Assembly: GCF_039908635.1 (NCBI RefSeq) | Contig: NZ_CP150918.1 | Location: forward strand, 3,095,001 to 3,159,000 | Reading direction: 5' to 3' | DNA length: 64,000 nucleotides | Origin: Pseudomonas purpurea | GTDB lineage: Bacteria; Pseudomonadota; Gammaproteobacteria; Pseudomonadales; Pseudomonadaceae | In this document: piece after piece, positions 26,500 to 35,286 of the stretch | Layout of the letters: the number at the start of each line of letters is the position of its first letter | Numbering within the stretch: position 1 is the stretch's first letter | Program-made: the position numbers and the translations under genes | The notes under the pieces: model-generated | Told to the model about the DNA's origin: nothing | Databases searched by the model: none | Seen by the model: the letters and a program-made list of their open reading frames with translations, nothing else

Positions 26500-28169
26500 G
26501 CCGTCTCCTCCATTGCCTTGGGGTAGATCCGTTCCTTGAACGGCTCCAGGCCAATGCGGTGCAAGGTGTCGACGAACAGTTCTTCGCTTTCCCGGTAACG
26601 CACGAAGGTGCCGATGATACGCTCGATCACCTGGGGCACTTCAGCGGCACTGAACGAAGGGCCGACGACCTTGCCCAGCGCACTGTTCTTGCCCTGCGAA
26701 CCGCCGAGCGTGACCTGATACCACTCGCTGCCGTTTTTATCGACGCCCAGGATGCCGATGTTGCCGATGTGGTGGTGACCGCAGGCGTTCATGCAGCCGG
26801 AGATGTTGAGGCTGATGTCGCCCAGGTCATGGAGGAAGTCCAGGTTGTCGAATCGCGCCTGAATCGCCTGGGCGATGGAAATCGACTTGGCATTGGCCAG
26901 TGCGCAAAAGTCGCCACCGGGGCAGGCGATGATGTCGGTCAGCAAACCGACGTTGGCGCAGCCAAGTCCCTGCTCGCAGGCCAGGCACCACAACGCATAC
27001 AGGTCGGTCTTGGGCACATCCGGCAGAACAATGTTCTGTTCATGGGCAATGCGGATTTCGCCAAAACCGAACTGTTCCGACCAGTCGGCTACGGCGTCCA
27101 TTTGCACACCCGTGACGTCACCCGGCGGCGAGGCCATACCGGGTTTGGTCGACAGCACCACGCTGGTGTAACCCGGCACTTTATGGGGCTGTACGTTGCG
27201 TGAAACCCAGCGGGCAAACGCCGGGTTCTCGGTCAGTCGCGTACCAAAATCCAGGTCGGTATTGGCCAGTTGCTCATACGCAGGCGGCACGAATGCGCTG
27301 GCGACCCGCTCATATTCATCGTCGGTCAACTGCGCCGGGCCGTCCTTGAGGTGCTGCCACTCCTCCTCCACTTCCTGGGCAAACGCTTCGATCCCCAAGG
27401 CTTTGACGAGGATCTTGATCCGCGCCTTGTACTTGTTGTCACGCCGACCGTGGCGGTTGTACACGCGCAGCACGGCCTCGACGTAAGACAGCAGGTGCTC
27501 CCACGGCAACCCTTCGCGGATCTGCAAACCAAGGATCGGCGTACGCCCCAGACCACCGCCGACAATCACCCTCAGCAGCATTTGCCCATCCGCTGCGGGG
27601 TAAAGGTACAGGCCGATGTCGTGCATCATGATCGCCGCCCGGTCCTGTTTGGCCGAGCAGATGGCGATCTTGAACTTGCGGGGCAGAAACAGGAATTCCG
27701 GGTTGATGGTCGACCACTGCCGCAGGATTTCCGCCAGCGGCCGGGGGTCGATCAGTTCATCGGCAGCAACACCGGCGAAGGCTTCGGTGGTGATGTTGCG
27801 CACGCAGTTGCCGGAGGTCTGGATCGCATGCATGTCGACCTCGGCCAGGCGCTGGAGGATGTCCGGCACATCAGCCAGTTCGATCCAGTTGAACTGCATG
27901 TTCTGGCGGGTGGTGAAATGGCCGTAGCCGCGATCATAGTCGCGGGCGATGCTCGCCAGCGTGCGCAATTGCCGCGCGCCCAGGGTGCCGTAGGGAATCG
28001 CCACGCGCAGCATGTACGCGTGCTTTTGCATGTACAGGCCGTTTTGCAGGCGCAGGGGCAGAAACTCTTCTTCACTCAAGGCGCCCGCCTGGAACCGCTC
28101 GACCTGATCACGAAACTGCGCGACCCGTTCAAACACCAAGGCCCGGTCGTACTCATCGTACTGATACAT
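26496..28169 (-). CDS. cysI: Sirohaem-dependent sulfite/nitrite reductase
   Basis: 557-aa single-chain reductase catalysing six-electron reduction of sulfite to sulfide or nitrite to ammonia. Two ferredoxin-like halves are visible (GHFTTRQNMQFNWIELADVP near the N-terminus). The C-terminal cofactor motif is ACPGGDFCALANAKS followed by NISGCMNACGHHHIG, giving the C-x5-C and C-x3-C ligands of the 4Fe-4S/sirohaem centre. GAGG lies just before the ATG. It forms an operon with DUF934. Sulfite is the likelier substrate given DUF934; nitrite cannot be excluded. Confidence 0.93.
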   Translation of the reverse strand: MYQYDEYDRALVFERVAQFRDQVERFQAGALSEEEFLPLRLQNGLYMQKHAYMLRVAIPYGTLGARQLRTLASIARDYDRGYGHFTTRQNMQFNWIELADVPDILQRLAEVDMHAIQTSGNCVRNITTEAFAGVAADELIDPRPLAEILRQWSTINPEFLFLPRKFKIAICSAKQDRAAIMMHDIGLYLYPAADGQMLLRVIVGGGLGRTPILGLQIREGLPWEHLLSYVEAVLRVYNRHGRRDNKYKARIKILVKALGIEAFAQEVEEEWQHLKDGPAQLTDDEYERVASAFVPPAYEQLANTDLDFGTRLTENPAFARWVSRNVQPHKVPGYTSVVLSTKPGMASPPGDVTGVQMDAVADWSEQFGFGEIRIAHEQNIVLPDVPKTDLYALWCLACEQGLGCANVGLLTDIIACPGGDFCALANAKSISIAQAIQARFDNLDFLHDLGDISLNISGCMNACGHHHIGNIGILGVDKNGSEWYQVTLGGSQGKNSALGKVVGPSFSAAEVPQVIERIIGTFVRYRESEELFVDTLHRIGLEPFKERIYPKAMEETA

Positions 28170-28346
28170 GTCGCTACCTCATCAAGGCTGATCGGGCTCT
28201 GCGGCTCGTTCAAAAGAGGGCGACTATGAAGGCCGCGGGGAAAACATTACAGATTCAGGCAACGCCAAAAAAACCATATCAACGCAATCAGGCGGATGCC
28301 CCGCGAGCGACGCAACTGATCTGCAAACACAGAAGAGCCCACCCTG

Positions 28347-28379
28347 AAAAAACGCCCGGCTGCCAAAAGCAGCCGGGCG
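28347..28379 (-). terminator. Rho-independent terminator of the chitinase gene
   Basis: Perfect 10-bp stem GCCCGGCTGC/GCAGCCGGGC (28354-28363 with 28369-28378), loop of 5 nt, followed on the minus strand by GTTTTTTC. It lies 31 bp after the chitinase stop. Confidence 0.9.
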
Positions 28380-28409
28380 ACAGCCCCTCATTCAAGGTTC
28401 ATGCACCCA

Positions 28410-29396
28410 TCAATTGATCAAATCCTTGTAGCTCTTCATGAAACTCCAGTTGTACGGCACACCCTGCCGGTTCGCCCCGCAATCCCAGTTGATCGACCAG
28501 GTCATGAGGCCCCTGATGGCATTGCCATCGGCCGCCAGCGCCGCAAACGCCTGTTTCACAAAGGCCGGATCGGTGACAAAGCCGTTATTGGCCGCATCGA
28601 CATTGCTGGGCAGGCCAATCACAAACTTGTCCGCTGGAATCCGGACGAAACCGGACGTCCCCGTGACCAGCGCGGTGGTCAGGTAGTAGAGAAAGGCTTC
28701 CTTGTTAAGATCATCGTCCTGCCTGATCGGTGACGGCGTGTGACCCGGGACGTCAATCCCGTCCCCCCACTGGTTGTAGTACTGCGGGGCAATGAAGTCA
28801 TAAACGCCCTCCAGCGCAACCAGATAAGGCACATACTTTTGCCCGACCCGCAAATACGGGAACTCGGGCGCCATGCTGATGATGAAGTGACTGCCTTGCG
28901 CTGCGTAATACTCCCGGACCAGTTTCAGCGCTGCCGGGATCACCGTGTTGTTGTCGGCCGCATTGACAGCGGACTGCTCCAGGTCGATATCCAGCCCGTC
29001 GAAGCCATAGACTTCGACCAAACGGATGATTTCACTGGCAAACGCCTGCTCCTGGCCCTTGTACAGCGCAATGTGTGAATCGGCGCCGCCCAGTGAAATC
29101 AGCACCGCACGGCCCTGCTGATTCAACTCCCCGACCTGACGGCGGAACACCTCATCGGTCTGGTTGTAAGGCCGGAAGGTAGGAATTCCGGCCCCTGTCA
29201 TGAAGGAGACAACCACTACGTTGTAGTCTTGGGGAATATCCTTGAGCTCCACCGCACCGCACAACCCTCCCTGATACCCCCCGCTCGGCCCCCAGTTCTG
29301 CCAATAACCCACCAAAAGCTGCTTGCCGCGAATATCAGGCATCGCAGAGGCGTTGTCGCCAGGCGCCTTGGGGCCTGTGTAGTTGAAGTCTTTCAT
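28410..29396 (-). CDS. GH18 family chitinase
   Basis: 328-aa glycoside hydrolase family 18 enzyme. The catalytic signature is complete: FDGLDIDLEQS carries the DxxDxDxE motif with the proton-donor Glu. Other barrel strands are QLLVGYWQNWGPSGGYQGG, AVLISLGGADSH, FIISMAPEFPYL, DFIAPQYYNQWG and GLMTWSINWD (the late Trp that stacks on GlcNAc). The start at MKDFNYTGPKAPG was chosen because AAAGGTGA precedes it and the longer frame has no ribosome site. No signal peptide or chitin-binding domain is visible, so export, if any, is by a non-Sec route. It has its own terminator and is monocistronic. Confidence 0.92.
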   Translation of the reverse strand: MKDFNYTGPKAPGDNASAMPDIRGKQLLVGYWQNWGPSGGYQGGLCGAVELKDIPQDYNVVVVSFMTGAGIPTFRPYNQTDEVFRRQVGELNQQGRAVLISLGGADSHIALYKGQEQAFASEIIRLVEVYGFDGLDIDLEQSAVNAADNNTVIPAALKLVREYYAAQGSHFIISMAPEFPYLRVGQKYVPYLVALEGVYDFIAPQYYNQWGDGIDVPGHTPSPIRQDDDLNKEAFLYYLTTALVTGTSGFVRIPADKFVIGLPSNVDAANNGFVTDPAFVKQAFAALAADGNAIRGLMTWSINWDCGANRQGVPYNWSFMKSYKDLIN

Positions 29397-29805
29397 CGGT
29401 TCACCTTTGAGGTCAGAACATCCTGTATGAAAGCGCCTCACCCCGGTCGCCATGACCTGACGAGACGCCCCTGCCGTCAACGCAACCTCTGGAACGTACT
29501 GCTGCCCAATACGTCAGCGAAGCCATTAAACACCCGGATTCAAACCACCGAAACTGTCGATTCGATCAACTATCAGCCCTGAAAAACCGTCCGGCCATGC
29601 CACCGCCAGAGACAGAAACAGCATCAGGCGATGATTCATAAATACAGATCAGCCAGGTACATCCGGTTCATTTCGCTGCCCGCAAACTGATCCGTATTAA
29701 TTGCGTTTTTCTGAGTCTGTATTGTTAATCCGCGATTTCCTACAGTGCTATGGCATGCCAGACCGGGTGGCCTGGCAAGACTTTGCAACCGTGGAAGCAT
29801 TGACC
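29397..29805. other. Intergenic region between divergent chitinase and ccoN genes
   Basis: 409 bp without a supported gene. It must hold both divergent promoters. I looked for an Anr/Fnr box (TTGAT-N4-ATCAA) and found only poor partial matches, for example around 29558-29573. The stretch 29640-29760 is AT-richer than its surroundings and is the likeliest place for the ccoN promoter. Nothing else stands out. Confidence 0.5.
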
Positions 29806-31233
29806 ATGAGCACAGCAACAATCGGGCAGGCCTATAACTACAAGGTCGTCCGCCAATTCGTCGTGGCAACAGTGGTATGGGGCGTTATCGGGATGGCGAT
29901 GGGCGTGTGGATCGCCTCGCAACTGGTGTGGCCGGAGGCCAACCTGGACTTGCCATGGACCACCTTCGGCCGCTTGCGTCCGCTGCACACCAGCCTGGTG
30001 ATTTTCGGCTTCGCCGGTAGCGCACAATTTGCCGCCAGTTACTACGCGGTGCAGCGCACCTGCCAGGTGCGGTTGTACTCCGACAAACTGGCCGCGTTCA
30101 CCTTCTGGGGCTGGCAAGCAGTGGTCGTGAGCATGCTGATCACCCTGCCGCTGGGCTACACCACCACCAAGGAATACGCCGAGATCGAATTCTCCGGCGC
30201 GGTGGGCATGGCAATCGTCTGGGTTGCCTACGCCATTGTGTTCTTCACCACCGTGGTGCAGCGCAAGACCAAGCACATCTACGTCGGCAACTGGTTCTTC
30301 GGCGCGTTCATCGTGGTGATCGCCATGCTGCACGTGGTCAACCACCTGTCGATCCCGGTGGACTGGTTCAAGTCTTACCCGGTTTACTCCGGTGCCACCG
30401 ACGCCATGGTTCAGTGGTGGTACGGGCACAACGCGGTCGGTTTCTTCCTGACCACCGGTTTCCTCGGGATGATGTACTACTTCGTGCCGAAACAGGTTAA
30501 CCGGCCGGTGTACTCCTATCGCCTGTCGATCGTGCACTTCTGGGCGCTGATCACCCTCTACATCTGGGCCGGTCCGCACCACTTGCACTACACCGCACTG
30601 CCGGACTGGGCGCAGTCGCTGGGCATGGCCATGTCGCTGATTCTGCTGGCGCCAAGCTGGGGCGGGATGATCAACGGGATGATGACCCTGTCGGGCGCCT
30701 GGCATAAATTGCGCACCGACCCGATCCTGCGGTTCCTGGTGCTGTCGTTGGCATTCTACGGCATGTCGACCTTCGAAGGCCCGATGATGGCGATCAAGAC
30801 TGTCAACGCCCTCTCCCACTACACCGACTGGACCATCGGCCACGTACATGCCGGTGCACTCGGCTGGGTAGCGATGATCACCTTCGGTTCGCTGTACCAC
30901 ATGATCCCGAAAGTCTTCGGCCGCGAGCAGATGCACAGCGTGCCGCTGATCAACCTGCACTTCTGGCTGGCAACCATTGGCACCGTGTTGTACATCGCGT
31001 CGATGTGGGTCAACGGCATCACCCAGGGCCTGATGTGGCGCGCCATCAACGACGACGGCACCCTCACCTACTCGTTTGTCGAAGCACTGCAAGCCAGCCA
31101 TCCGGGCTTCATCGTGCGCTTCACCGGCGGGGTGTTCTTCCTCACCGGCATGTTGCTGATGGCCTACAACACCTGGCGCACGGTACGTGTCGCTGACCTG
31201 AAAGTGGCCGGGATCGACGCACAGATCGCGTGA
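29806..31233 (+). CDS. ccoN: Orphan cbb3-type cytochrome c oxidase subunit I
   Basis: 475-aa polytopic haem-copper oxidase subunit, the normal CcoN length. Low-spin haem histidine context is [20 protein letters not shown]; the CuB/high-spin haem ligands are [27 protein letters not shown] and [14 protein letters not shown]. No ccoO or ccoP follows, so it is an orphan catalytic subunit that must assemble with CcoO/CcoP encoded elsewhere. By its neighbours (DUF934, sulfite reductase, small CcoQ-like gene) it corresponds to ccoN4 of P. aeruginosa (PA4133), part of a cyanide-responsive cluster as I recall. The start follows an upstream in-frame ATG that lacks a ribosome site. Confidence 0.95.
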   Translation: MSTATIGQAYNYKVVRQFVVATVVWGVIGMAMGVWIASQLVWPEANLDLPWTTFGRLRPLHTSLVIFGFAGSAQFAASYYAVQRTCQVRLYSDKLAAFTFWGWQAVVVSMLITLPLGYTTTKEYAEIEFSGAVGMAIVWVAYAIVFFTTVVQRKTKHIYVGNWFFGAFIVVIAMLHVVNHLSIPVDWFKSYPVYSGATDAMVQWWYGHNAVGFFLTTGFLGMMYYFVPKQVNRPVYSYRLSIVHFWALITLYIWAGPHHLHYTALPDWAQSLGMAMSLILLAPSWGGMINGMMTLSGAWHKLRTDPILRFLVLSLAFYGMSTFEGPMMAIKTVNALSHYTDWTIGHVHAGALGWVAMITFGSLYHMIPKVFGREQMHSVPLINLHFWLATIGTVLYIASMWVNGITQGLMWRAINDDGTLTYSFVEALQASHPGFIVRFTGGVFFLTGMLLMAYNTWRTVRVADLKVAGIDAQIA

Positions 31234-31290
31234 CGCCACCCTCGACGCAAGCCCTTGGGCTTGCGTCTCTGACCTCAGGGAACCTTCGTC

Positions 31291-31512
31291 ATGTTCGAAG
31301 TCATGTTGGATCTGTTGGGTGTGGCCTGCCTGTATTTATCGGTGGAGTACTGCTTGAAAAACCAGTCGACCGAGAATCTGGACGATGCCAGCCTCATTCC
31401 CTTCGCCGATGACCCTGAAGTGGCCCGGCGCGTAGAACTGGCCACCGGCAAGACCATCAACGCGGTCGCACCGGAAGAGGCCAAGCCAGGCTGGGGGAAT
31501 GTGGAAATCTAA
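31291..31512 (+). CDS. Small CcoQ-like membrane protein
   Basis: 73-aa protein with one N-terminal hydrophobic helix (MFEVMLDLLGVACLYLSVEY) and a soluble tail containing LDDASLIPFADDPEVARRVE. The DxASxIPFADDPE string matches the cytoplasmic motif of CcoQ/FixQ (an LPFADD-type sequence). AGGGAA precedes the ATG by 8 bp, and it follows ccoN by 57 bp, so it may be the dedicated small subunit for the orphan CcoN. It would correspond to PA4134. The helix is less hydrophobic than in true CcoQ. Confidence 0.75.
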   Translation: MFEVMLDLLGVACLYLSVEYCLKNQSTENLDDASLIPFADDPEVARRVELATGKTINAVAPEEAKPGWGNVEI

Positions 31513-31525
31513 GCCCCGACAAAAG

Positions 31526-31556
31526 ATCGCAGCCAGCAACCGGGGCTGCGATTTTT
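31526..31556 (+). terminator. Rho-independent terminator of the ccoN operon
   Basis: 9-bp perfect stem ATCGCAGCC/GGCTGCGAT (31526-31534 with 31544-31552) followed by TTTTTA, with A residues 5' of the stem. It lies 13 bp after the CcoQ-like gene. Confidence 0.88.
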
Positions 31557-31668
31557 ACTTTCTGAGCCCTGCTAAAACGCCTGAACCGCCCCGTCTCTCT
31601 CCACAAAAGCCTCCTCGCCCCGACGATTCATCTAGAATCCGCCGCCTTATTCACAAGGACGTGCACCC

Positions 31669-32082
31669 ATGAGCGCAAAACCGGCAGGGATGATCAGGGG
31701 TCTTTCGATTGTGTGTTTGACGTTGATGCTCAGCGGATGTGAACTGATCATGATCGCGACGTGTGCAGGCCGCCCTGATATCGAGATTCAACCCGGCAAC
31801 CTGCCTGTTGCGAATGCAGGCCAGCCCTACTACGTGCGCCTGGAAGTGCCCGATACCCGCTCGCCGGTCAGCGGGTTTTATGTAGACCCCGCGATGCCGC
31901 TGCCCCAGGGCCTGGAGCTGGTGTATCTGGAGCAGACGAATCAGGCGCAAATCCAGGGCACGCCAACAATACCGGGCGTTTACAACGTCTCGGTGTACAC
32001 CAGCAGTTATGGCACTCAATGCATCGGTCAATCCGCGCAAAGAACCTACAAGCTCAACGTCCGCGCTCCGGCGAGAAGTTGA
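31669..32082 (+). CDS. Small lipoprotein with Ig-like (He_PIG) domain
   Basis: 137-aa predicted lipoprotein. The signal peptide ends in the lipobox MLSGC (cysteine near residue 24), after which DIEIQPGNLPVANAGQPYYV and MPLPQGLELVYLEQTNQAQI followed by QGTPTIPGVYNVSVY give the He_PIG immunoglobulin-like pattern (LPxGL...GTPTxxGxY). Two pairs of cysteines could form disulphides. CAAGGA precedes the ATG. It stands alone; function unknown. Confidence 0.8.
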   Translation: MSAKPAGMIRGLSIVCLTLMLSGCELIMIATCAGRPDIEIQPGNLPVANAGQPYYVRLEVPDTRSPVSGFYVDPAMPLPQGLELVYLEQTNQAQIQGTPTIPGVYNVSVYTSSYGTQCIGQSAQRTYKLNVRAPARS

Positions 32083-32152
32083 AGAACACTGCCGCCAGCA
32101 TTCCCACGCACTCACGCGGGAATGCATCCGGTGCCGTTCCCGGCACAGCTCC

Positions 32153-32647
32153 TCAGCCTCGCTCGCGCGGAATCAGGCTCTGCAACTGTTCGGCAAGGAA
32201 GTTGGCGTCGAAGGCAAAGGTGTCGGGGTCTTTCAGGCCGTTGGTCTTGCGCCATTGCCAGTCGATGGCCGGTGGCAGGCACACCAGTGAGATGCTGCCA
32301 TAACGGGCGGCCGTCAGGCCCATTACCGCCAGGGATATCTGGCCATTGGCGCCCATCACCTCCGGGACGAACTCCACCGGTTTTCCGGTGATCAGGATGC
32401 TCAGCTTCTCGGTCCTGAAGGTCGAAGTCTCGACCGGCACGCTCGACCCGAACGCCACGTAGGCCTCGCGACTGACTTCCAGCAAACCCGGCGCCTTGAC
32501 CAGCGCCAGCCACTGCTCGATCTGCCCGAACAGTTCAAAAATTCGGATAGCCCACACCGACGATTGTGTTTCGAAAACCTGCTTCTTGTGCGCTTCACTG
32601 TCTGCATAGTGGCGAAGCATCTCAGCCAGTTGCTGTACGTTGTCCAT
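32153..32647 (-). CDS. Conserved hypothetical protein
   Basis: 164-aa soluble protein, not recognised. Helical N-terminus (VQQLAEMLRHYADSEAHKKQ, IFELFGQIEQWLALV) and a beta-rich C-terminal half (KLSILITGKPVEFVPEV, QISLAVMGLTAARYGSISLV, CLPPAIDWQWRKTNGLKD) ending in FDANFLAEQLQSLIPRERG. The start at MDNVQQ was chosen because AAGGAA lies upstream. It looks like a small cytoplasmic protein, possibly immunity-like or adaptor-like, but there is no partner gene next to it. Confidence 0.7.
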   Translation of the reverse strand: MDNVQQLAEMLRHYADSEAHKKQVFETQSSVWAIRIFELFGQIEQWLALVKAPGLLEVSREAYVAFGSSVPVETSTFRTEKLSILITGKPVEFVPEVMGANGQISLAVMGLTAARYGSISLVCLPPAIDWQWRKTNGLKDPDTFAFDANFLAEQLQSLIPRERG

Positions 32648-32834
32648 TGCGCTGTTCCTTGGATAAACCGGTGTTACGGACACTCAGCATGGCAGATGCC
32701 TGCCGCCCGCGTACGACTAATACCGGGCTCGGAATTGGCTCAACGCAACCGGCATGTGAAATTTTCTGATAGATCGGACCAACGGATCACGGGACACTCG
32801 CTTGCACAGTGTTTATCAATAACAGGAGCATCGC

Positions 32835-33527
32835 ATGCGCACCATCGGCCTTATCGGCGGTATGAGCTGGGAGTCCAGCGCCGAATATTACCGCCTCATC
32901 AATCAACAGGTACGCGACCGGCTCGGGCCGCTGCGTTCGGCGACGTTATTAATGTACAGCGTCGACTTCGGGCCCGTCGAACAGGCTCAGCATGCCGGAC
33001 GCTGGGACGATGCCGCGGTGATTCTGGTGGACGCGGCCCGGCGTCTTGAAGCAGGCGGCGCCGAGTGCGTGGTGCTGTGTACCAACACCATGCACCTGGT
33101 GGCCGAACAGATTCAGGCAGCGGTGTCCGTGCCCTTCCTGCACATTGCCGACCCGGCCGGTCACGCCGCCGTCGAGGCTGGCGCACTGACCGTGGGCCTA
33201 TTGGGAACTGCCTTCACCATGGAACAGGACTTCCTCAAGAACCGCCTCGCCGCCCACGGCTTGCAGGTGCTGGTGCCCGACCAGGCCGAGCGCCAGGCCG
33301 TGCACCGCATCATCTATGAGGAATTGTGCGTCGGGGTCATCAGCGAAGCGTCACGCAGGGTTTACCAGCAGGTGATTGAGTCACTGGCGGCGCGTGGCGC
33401 TCAGGCAATCATCCTCGGCTGCACGGAAATCAGCCTGCTGATCAAGCCCGGGCACAGTGAGTTGCCGTTGCTCGACACCACCGAGTTGCATGCCCGGGCA
33501 GCCGTGGCGTTCGCCCTCGGCGACTGA
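32835..33527 (+). CDS. Aspartate/glutamate racemase family protein
   Basis: 230-aa PLP-independent amino-acid racemase. Both catalytic cysteines are present in their motifs: VVLCTNTMHLVA (first) and IILGCTEISLLI (second); the N-terminus IGLIGGMSWESSAEYYRLIN is the aspartate racemase signature (YgeA/RacX group). CAGGAG precedes the ATG by 6 bp. It stands alone, convergent with the GNAT gene. The exact substrate (Asp, Glu or broad) is not predictable. Confidence 0.92.
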   Translation: MRTIGLIGGMSWESSAEYYRLINQQVRDRLGPLRSATLLMYSVDFGPVEQAQHAGRWDDAAVILVDAARRLEAGGAECVVLCTNTMHLVAEQIQAAVSVPFLHIADPAGHAAVEAGALTVGLLGTAFTMEQDFLKNRLAAHGLQVLVPDQAERQAVHRIIYEELCVGVISEASRRVYQQVIESLAARGAQAIILGCTEISLLIKPGHSELPLLDTTELHARAAVAFALGD

Positions 33528-33528
33528 C

Positions 33529-34050
33529 TCAGGAGGCCTTGAGCGTGCGACGCAGGCGCGCCATGCTCAAGGCATTCACCAGAACACCGTCGCGCACGGC
33601 GTAATCGCGGAACAGGCCTTCATCTTCGAAACCGAACTTGCGGTACAGGGCAATTGCCGCTTCGTTATCGGCGTACACCGACAGTTCGACCCGTTGCAGG
33701 TTCATCCAGTTGTCTGCGATGTCCAGCACCGCCGCCAGCAGCTTCGTCCCCACGCCCTGGCCCTGCCAGGCGACCGCCACGCCCATACCGATATTGCCGC
33801 AATGGCTGCGACGCACCCGCGAGGACTGCTCCAGACCGATGTTGCCAATCACCTGCCCTTGATGCAGCGCCACCAGTTGCACCACGCGTTCGTTGTCCGA
33901 TGCCAGGCGCTTGCGCCAGACCTCGGTGGACTGAAACGGCGTTTGCAGCACCTGGCGTGCGACCGCAGGGTCGTTGTACAGCGCGGTGATGCCCTCGATA
34001 TGGTGTTCGTTGAAACGCTCGAGGGTGATGACGGGGGCGATATCAGACAT
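33529..34050 (-). CDS. GNAT-family N-acetyltransferase, AaaT/YhhY-like
   Basis: 173-aa acetyltransferase. The acetyl-CoA binding motif A is VAVAWQGQGVGTKLLAAVL, with motif B in VELSVYADNEAAIALYRKFG then FEDEGLFRDYAVRDGVLVNA. The overall sequence, including RRSHCGNIGMGV and the final MARL, closely resembles E. coli YhhY (AaaT, which acetylates amino acids such as L-phenylalanine and L-methionine). The gap to the racemase gene end is 1 bp, and the two converge. Substrate inferred from family only. Confidence 0.9.
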   Translation of the reverse strand: MSDIAPVITLERFNEHHIEGITALYNDPAVARQVLQTPFQSTEVWRKRLASDNERVVQLVALHQGQVIGNIGLEQSSRVRRSHCGNIGMGVAVAWQGQGVGTKLLAAVLDIADNWMNLQRVELSVYADNEAAIALYRKFGFEDEGLFRDYAVRDGVLVNALSMARLRRTLKAS

Positions 34051-34095
34051 GACGGCTCATCCATGAATCAAAGAGTGGCCGCCGAGTGTAGGGGC

Positions 34096-35094
34096 TTATC
34101 CCGCCTTGGCACCAGCCTCTTCAAACCACTCGCGACGCTCGCTGAAGGTGTTCTGGATCAAGTCGACGATCAATTGCACCTGCGCCTCATGTTGCGACTG
34201 CACGTTGACGGCCATCCACACCTGACGCTGCATGGGTTCCATGAACAGCCCCGGCAATGCGGTCAGGCCCCGATCAAAACGGCTGATGTAACCCGGCAGC
34301 AGACCAATGCAGGCGCTGCAACGGATCATCTCCAACATCAACTCGTAGGAATCGACCTGGGCAACCCCCGCCAGACGCTGGTCGACCAAGGTATTCCACG
34401 GGCGAAAACTGCCGATCTGCCGGTCAGGCTGCCACTGCACCAGCATGTAATCGGCCAGGTCATCGGTGCTGTCCGGCCTGGCCGCGACCCGCGAATAGCG
34501 CTTGGCAATGTGCGGCAGGTAATCCAGACGCGCGAGTGGCCACGGTTCGGTAATCGCAAAACTCGGCCCTGGCAACGGTGAGTCAACGCTGGCCAGCCAC
34601 AGCACCACATCGGCGCTGATCGCTTGCAGGGACAACTCGCTGTCCAGGGAAATGATCTCCAGCCGGACGCTGGCGTTGCGGCGCAGCAGGGAAATCAGGT
34701 CACGGCCAAGGATGTCATGCAGGATCGACTCGGCCACCGCCAGGCGAATCAGCGGTTGCTCGATCACCGGCAGCTTGCGTTCATGAGCCAGCGCCACCAG
34801 TTGCGCCTGCAACTGCTGCCCTTCACGGCTCAGGGTCAAGGCGCTGCCCTGATAGCTGAACAGCGAGCGACGCAACAGCCCCTCGAGGTGGGCCAGTTGC
34901 TTGCGCAGCAGCGTGGATTTGATATTGAGGCTGCGCGCCGCCTGCATGAAGCAACCGCATCGGGCGCTGACCAGAAAATACTGGGCAACGTCCGGGTCGA
35001 TGTCGTCGACCAATGCCAGCCAGGCATCGGGATTGGCGTTCGTGACGCGATAGTCGGTAACACCCAGGCGTCCTGTGGGTTCTATGAATGACAT
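34096..35094 (-). CDS. LysR-type transcriptional regulator
   Basis: 332-aa regulator. The helix-turn-helix starts late, at about residue 33 (AQYFLVSARCGCFMQAARSL, NIKSTLLRKQLAHLEGLL), behind an N-terminal extension of some 30 residues that is unusual for LysR proteins. A substrate-binding domain follows (IRLAVAESILHDILGRDLIS, ISADVVLWLASVDSPLPG, IGLLPGYISRFDRGLTALPG). Start set at MSFIEP because AGGGAG precedes it; a longer ATG 13 codons upstream lacks a ribosome site. It lies beside the minus-strand two-partner secretion block and might regulate it or a distant target. Confidence 0.88.
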   Translation of the reverse strand: MSFIEPTGRLGVTDYRVTNANPDAWLALVDDIDPDVAQYFLVSARCGCFMQAARSLNIKSTLLRKQLAHLEGLLRRSLFSYQGSALTLSREGQQLQAQLVALAHERKLPVIEQPLIRLAVAESILHDILGRDLISLLRRNASVRLEIISLDSELSLQAISADVVLWLASVDSPLPGPSFAITEPWPLARLDYLPHIAKRYSRVAARPDSTDDLADYMLVQWQPDRQIGSFRPWNTLVDQRLAGVAQVDSYELMLEMIRCSACIGLLPGYISRFDRGLTALPGLFMEPMQRQVWMAVNVQSQHEAQVQLIVDLIQNTFSERREWFEEAGAKAG

Positions 35095-35227
35095 CGATGA
35101 CTCCCTGTCGATCTTGTTGGGGTGAGCGTCCATTGCGTTTGAAGCTGATGATTCAGACGGTTGCCGGGCAACCGATCACGGGCAAACCGGATCGCCACAC
35201 GGCTCCTGCAGAAACCGTGCAGCCATC

Positions 35228-35265
35228 GCGCACCCCGCGTGCGAGCAAGACCTGCTCGCGATGGC
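35228..35265. repeat. Degenerate single REP-like palindrome
   Basis: Short imperfect hairpin with TGCGAGCAAGACCTGCTCGC (35243-35262) in the gap between the LysR gene and the PpiC gene, the only recognisable content of that 192-bp gap. It resembles half of a REPIN. It lies just after the last minus-strand gene of the pdt block and could help end that transcript. Confidence 0.45.
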
Positions 35266-35286
35266 GTTGTTTGAATCCCCGTAGAA

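Noticed and set aside
27064..27090. Third copy of the pdt promoter element (word AACCGAACTGTTC)
   Set aside because: Only the first few bases match, and it lies inside the sulfite reductase coding sequence.
28226..28417. 63-codon plus-strand frame upstream of the chitinase terminator
   Set aside because: No ribosome site, no family, overlaps the chitinase terminator.
29553..29576. Possible Anr/Fnr box upstream of ccoN
   Set aside because: Matches TTGAT-N4-ATCAA only in parts and with wrong spacing; not strong enough to list.
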